The notes under the pieces were generated by a model. That model had not been told where the DNA came from. It saw nothing but the letters and a program-made list of their open reading frames with translations, and did no database searches. A program made the translations under genes and the position numbers. From a virus, in IMG/VR virus record IMGVR_UViG_3300049846_002767, positions 1 through 26,556 of that record: a stretch of 26,556 bases of DNA; one strand, written 5' to 3'. This document shows positions 23,758-26,556 of this stretch, piece after piece. How positions within the stretch are numbered: position 1 is the stretch's first letter; each line of letters opens with the position of its first letter.

Positions 23758-25381
23758 CAGTGGCCGCGTAATCGCGCGGACACGTTCTGAACTCGCGAGG
23801 TCGCTGCTCAGGATCGACGGGAAGCCTGTCAACCTAGACGACTACCCGATGTTCTTGGACATCTACGACGGCGCCTACAAAAAGACGCTGTTGAAGACGT
23901 CGCGACAGGTAGGGAAATCAACGACGCTCTCGAACTTCTCGGTCGCGGAGTCCATCGCGATCGAGCACTTCAAGACGTTCTTCATTTCGCCTTCCCAAGA
24001 GCAGACGCACAAGTTTTCTACCGAGCGCGTCGGTAAGACGATCCAGTACTCGCCCCTCGTCAAACGTTACTTTTTGGGCGACGCGGCCAGCAATCGCGTC
24101 ATGGTGCGCTCCTTCAAGAAAGGGTCGACCATTTATTTCTCGTATGCAGAAGATGACGCGGATCGCTGTCGTGGTATCACCGCCGACCGTCTCTGCATCG
24201 ACGAGGCACAGGACGTCAACCTGGAGGCCGTGGTCCCCGTCGTCAAAGAGACGATCGCAAACTCAGAGTACGCGTATGAGATGTACTGCGGCACTCCGAA
24301 GACGATGGAGAACGGCATCGAGTCGATGTGGCAGAGCTCCACTCGCACAGAGTGGGCCATGCGATGTCCGAGCTGTCGCAAGTACAGCGTGCTCGTATCC
24401 GAGAAGCAGCTGGGCAAGCTTGGCCCCATCTGCACTAAGTGCAAAAGCTACTTGAACCCGCGTGAGGGTGTCTGGGTCGATACGAATCCAGACAAAACCG
24501 TAAAGACCAAGGGCTTCCACATCTCACGACCCATCATGCCCAAGTCCGTCCCCATGTGCTGGCCTGAAGGGCCTGCGCGGGACAAGGCGCAGGAAAAGTG
24601 GGACGAAGTTCTAGACAAGATGGAAGGCCCCAACGCTTACCCGTTGGCCATGTTTCGCAACGAGGTGCTGGGCGTCAGTGACTCAGAGGGTGTACGGCTT
24701 CTAACCAAAGAAGACCTCGAAGCCCTTTGCGACGGGCCGCCCCTTTCTGTCGTCCCTACCGCTGCAAACATGCGCGACGTGACGAAGATCAGCGCAGGCT
24801 TCGACTGGTCTGGGGGCGGCACTGAGATCAAGTCGCGAACCGTTGTGACAATTCAAGGCCATCTGACGAATGGCCGCATTCGGTTGCTCTACTTCAAGAT
24901 CTTCCCGGGCACTAACCCGATGGATGAGCTCAACGAGATCACGGCCGTAGTCAAGAACTACGACTCAAAGATGGCCATGTACATGGCTGGCGACGCCGGA
25001 GAGGGGAACATGAACATGGACTCCCTTCGCAATCGCTTCCAGCGTCCGGCGCGCATCCTGAAGCTGCGCTACGTGGGCAATCAAATCGTCTACATCCAGT
25101 GGAACTCAAAGGGCTCCTTCTTCAGCGTTCACCGCACGCCCGCAGTGGACTCAATGATGACCAACCTCAAGGGCGGCCTGTATCAATTCCCGGCAGACAA
25201 AAAGAGCATGGAAGTTGCGTTCTCGGACATCCTCAACGAGCACGTCGAGATCACCCGTGAGGGGCGCAAACGCTGGGACCACGCACACAACAAGCCTGAT
25301 GACTTTTTGCACGCGTTGATCTTTGGGCGAATCGCGTTGCAGGTCAGCACTGGCGAGCTGAACTTGGGCAGCGTACTGTAG
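23738..25381 (+). CDS. terminase large subunit (DNA packaging ATPase/nuclease)
   Basis: A 547-residue motor that pumps DNA into the prohead and cuts the concatemer. The ATPase has Walker A 'TSRQVGKST' (54-62) and Walker B 'LCIDEAQD' (152-159) with D155 and catalytic E156, and a coupling-type 'CGTP' (184-187). A four-Cys zinc knuckle, C210-x2-C213 and C232-x2-C235, lies between the ATPase and nuclease parts; such knuckles are seen in some phage terminases. The RNase-H-like nuclease has acidic residues D356 ('FDWSG'), D419 ('MAGDAGEG') and D521/D522 ('KPDDFLHAL'). Length is typical. The ATG is within AAGCAACATG, like the gp25-like gene start, with no strong ribosome binding site; it probably depends on coupling to the overlapping upstream gene. 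It ends six bases from a convergent minus-strand gene, so no terminator fits between. Confidence 0.95.
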   Translation: MGFLTDSSGRVIARTRSELARSLLRIDGKPVNLDDYPMFLDIYDGAYKKTLLKTSRQVGKSTTLSNFSVAESIAIEHFKTFFISPSQEQTHKFSTERVGKTIQYSPLVKRYFLGDAASNRVMVRSFKKGSTIYFSYAEDDADRCRGITADRLCIDEAQDVNLEAVVPVVKETIANSEYAYEMYCGTPKTMENGIESMWQSSTRTEWAMRCPSCRKYSVLVSEKQLGKLGPICTKCKSYLNPREGVWVDTNPDKTVKTKGFHISRPIMPKSVPMCWPEGPARDKAQEKWDEVLDKMEGPNAYPLAMFRNEVLGVSDSEGVRLLTKEDLEALCDGPPLSVVPTAANMRDVTKISAGFDWSGGGTEIKSRTVVTIQGHLTNGRIRLLYFKIFPGTNPMDELNEITAVVKNYDSKMAMYMAGDAGEGNMNMDSLRNRFQRPARILKLRYVGNQIVYIQWNSKGSFFSVHRTPAVDSMMTNLKGGLYQFPADKKSMEVAFSDILNEHVEITREGRKRWDHAHNKPDDFLHALIFGRIALQVSTGELNLGSVL

Positions 25382-25387
25382 AGCAGA

Positions 25388-25660
25388 TCACTCCTCGAAC
25401 CAGTGATCACGCATCGCCCGCAGCTCTTCGTCCGTAACCGCTGTACTTGGAATCACCGAGTCGATGCCGCAATGCGGGCAGATCGCTGTAGCCCCTTTGT
25501 CGGTCCATTCATGGATCTCGGAGCGGGGGTACCGCCTCAAGCAACGGAAACACGCGCAGGCTTCCGCGCTCAGCTTGTAAGTCAGTCGATGGGTGCGCTT
25601 CAACCAATCCTGATCCTTGCCGCACTGACAGCAGGTGTTGTTTTTCGTCTCTTCGGCCAC
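25388..25660 (-). CDS. small zinc-ribbon protein (unknown function)
   Basis: A protein of about 90 residues with several Cys pairs: CCQCG near the start, CACFRC in the middle, and CPHCG, spread as in zinc ribbons. The stretch 'PRSEIHEWTDKGATAICPHC' followed by 'GIDSVIP' and a final 'LRAMRDHWFEE' matches a small-protein family pattern found in bacteria and phages whose function is not known to me. The GTG at 25660 is chosen because GAGG lies five bases upstream. A longer frame starting with TTG at 25723 would begin inside the terminator hairpin and is unlikely. The gene converges on the terminase gene with six bases between stops. Confidence 0.65.
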   Translation of the reverse strand: MAEETKNNTCCQCGKDQDWLKRTHRLTYKLSAEACACFRCLRRYPRSEIHEWTDKGATAICPHCGIDSVIPSTAVTDEELRAMRDHWFEE

Positions 25661-25665
25661 TAGGT

Positions 25666-25669
25666 CCTC
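25666..25669 (-). promoter_or_regulatory. ribosome binding site of the zinc-ribbon gene
   Basis: GAGG on the minus strand, 5 bases before GTG 25660. It decides the start in favour of the 90-residue form. Confidence 0.6.
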
Positions 25670-25681
25670 ACTTCCCGTAAT

Positions 25682-25724
25682 GAAAACAAAAGAAAGAGGC
25701 CGCGAGCTCCCGAAGAAGCTCAAG
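25682..25724 (-). terminator. UUCG-loop intrinsic terminator
   Basis: On the minus strand GAGCTTC-TTCG-GGAGCTC forms a 7-bp stem (one G-U pair) with a C(UUCG)G tetraloop. It can be extended by flanking GGCC/GGCC after a small internal loop, and is followed by a U-rich stretch TCTTTCTTTTGTTTTC. It starts six bases after the stop of the 248-residue gene, so it probably ends that transcript. Confidence 0.8.
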
Positions 25725-25727
25725 CAG
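25701..25727. repeat. direct repeat copy 1 (terminator hairpin)
   Basis: The 27 bases here and at 26530-26556 are the same except for two positions, in the same orientation, on either side of the 248-residue gene. Each copy carries the terminator hairpin. Confidence 0.7.
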
Positions 25728-25729
25728 GC

Positions 25730-26476
25730 CTATTCGTACACGTCAGCAAGCGGATCTGGCGGCAGCCGCACCCCGTCAATGTATTCTGGTTCGACCACGT
25801 GCTGCACGGGCTGCTGGGCCATAAGCTCCGGACGTTCAGCCTTTAGCTGGGCCACGCCGTTGTTTATCGCTACCTGCAAGAGGTCGAAAATAGTTTTGAT
25901 GGTTTGACGCCGTTGGTCAGCGTCGGGGCTAGATGTGCAGCGAACTCGAAAGTCCGACACGTGCTGCATGTGGAGATAGTGTCTACGGTCGTACGCGGAA
26001 ACCTCACGGTACAGCTGATCAAGCTTCGCGAAGTCGCGGCACAGAACGTTCGAGTGATACTCCGCATCGAACGCTGCTTGAAGCTCCTTCGACAATTTCA
26101 AGACGGGCCAGACCTCACGATACAGGAATCTTGAATCAGCTACGTCTTCGTATAGCTTTTTCAACCGCACCTGTGCGGTCGGCCCACTCTGAAGTTCAAG
26201 CATGCGGTGCTTAAGCCCCGCCGCCTCAAACTCTACGTGGAAAACCCCATCAGTGGCGACGCGGTAGGTCGCGCCCAGGAATGGGCACCTTCTAACTAGC
26301 GTGCCCCCTTCGTACTCGAATCGCTTACGATCCGCGCCCATGCGGGCGCATAGCGCACCCCACGTGGTGGGGGCGGCTGGGCGGGGCATTTCTTCTGCCC
26401 ACGCCGCACGGGCCACACGGCCCAACTTCCACGCAGCCAACAGCTGCGCGGTCCCGATGACACGGTTCTCGTCCAT
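25730..26476 (-). CDS. unknown accessory protein (248 residues)
   Basis: Not recognised. The N-terminal third is basic and Ala/Trp-containing ('AAWKLGRVARAAWAEEMPRP'), followed by a region with beta character: 'FEYEGGTLVRRCPFLGATYR' and 'VFHVEFEAAGL'. The middle, about 100-175, is charged and helical ('RLKKLYEDVADSRFLYREVW' and 'AKLDQLYREVSAYDRRHYLH'). The end is Pro-rich and acidic. No membrane segment or catalytic signature is apparent. A near-identical hairpin terminator lies after it and another lies just upstream, so it forms a self-contained transcription unit or cassette. The ATG at 26476 has no clear ribosome binding site. Minus-strand, non-structural placement suggests an early or host-interaction gene, but this is speculative. 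Confidence 0.55.
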   Translation of the reverse strand: MDENRVIGTAQLLAAWKLGRVARAAWAEEMPRPAAPTTWGALCARMGADRKRFEYEGGTLVRRCPFLGATYRVATDGVFHVEFEAAGLKHRMLELQSGPTAQVRLKKLYEDVADSRFLYREVWPVLKLSKELQAAFDAEYHSNVLCRDFAKLDQLYREVSAYDRRHYLHMQHVSDFRVRCTSSPDADQRRQTIKTIFDLLQVAINNGVAQLKAERPELMAQQPVQHVVEPEYIDGVRLPPDPLADVYE

Positions 26477-26513
26477 GTTGGCTTATACCAGAGTGCCCTA
26501 TGGGTTTAGGCCG

Positions 26514-26554
26514 CCAAAAAAGAACGCGCAGCCGCGAGCTCCCGAAGGAGCTCA
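26514..26554 (-). terminator. second UUCG-loop terminator at the window edge
   Basis: Minus-strand GAGCTCC-TTCG-GGAGCTC (26553 down to 26536) forms a 7-bp perfect stem with a UUCG loop. A T6 run follows at 26521-26516, about 14 bases after the stem. It matches the 25682-25724 terminator at 25 of 27 bases over the hairpin. It would end a minus-strand gene lying beyond the window. Confidence 0.65.
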
Positions 26555-26556
26555 AG
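26530..26556. repeat. direct repeat copy 2 (terminator hairpin)
   Basis: Second copy of the hairpin-bearing repeat, cut by the window end. See copy 1 at 25701. Confidence 0.7.

Noticed and set aside
25661-25723. TTG-started extension of the zinc-ribbon gene
   Set aside because: It would start within the terminator hairpin; the GTG at 25660 has a good ribosome binding site.
26482-26487. TATAAG on the minus strand as a promoter -10 box for the 248-residue gene
   Set aside because: It lies only five bases before the ATG and has no -35 partner at normal spacing; transcription would have to be leaderless.
26325-26555. Minus-strand frame running from the edge hairpin into the 248-residue gene
   Set aside because: It starts inside a terminator and overlaps a better frame; its product is Gly/Arg/His-rich without motifs.

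Overview
This window is part of a tailed double-stranded DNA bacteriophage genome, almost certainly one with a contractile tail (myovirus-like). It carries a large terminase, gp25-like and J-like baseplate wedge proteins, a tail-hub protein with an embedded peptidase, tail-fibre-like proteins and a phage sigma factor. Genes are packed almost end to end, often with 4-base ATGA-type or longer overlaps. Base composition is GC-rich by eye. I see no rRNA, tRNA, CRISPR array, insertion sequence or integrase. The host cannot be named from the sequence.

Layout. (1) Positions 1-15656, plus strand: baseplate and tail module. The order is tail hub with an M15-like peptidase domain, sigma factor, a possibly degenerate amidase-like protein, gp25-like wedge, baseplate J-like wedge, a 1189-residue modular baseplate protein, a small tail protein, and a 1027-residue fibre-like protein. 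(2) Positions 15653-19648, minus strand: a two-gene nucleic-acid cassette with a RuvC-like resolvase followed by a class II (adenosylcobalamin-dependent) ribonucleotide reductase. The reductase is interrupted exactly at its catalytic cysteine by a LAGLIDADG intein. The cassette fits between plus-strand structural genes with no intergenic space at either end. (3) Positions 19650-25381, plus strand: three small probable structural proteins sharing an N-terminal motif, a 337-residue unknown protein, a protein of unknown function just before the terminase, and the terminase large subunit. (4) Positions 25388-26556, minus strand: two accessory genes (a zinc-ribbon protein and a 248-residue unknown). 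The 248-residue gene lies between two nearly identical UUCG-loop hairpin terminators.

How it fits together. The plus-strand genes look like a late virion-assembly and packaging programme. The sigma factor is translationally coupled to the tail-hub gene and could direct late transcription. The minus-strand genes look like DNA-metabolism and accessory functions: the reductase supplies deoxynucleotides and the RuvC-like nuclease probably resolves branched DNA before packaging by the terminase. Structural proteins appear to be built from recurring small beta-rich modules shared among several genes.

The observations most worth following are the C-terminal-Gln intein at the reductase active site, the sigma factor inside the baseplate operon, the peptidase inserted in the tail hub, the shared beta module in four proteins, the twin CX3C helical protein, and a recurring 15-base palindrome. 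Function assignments come from reading motifs by eye; no database search was run.
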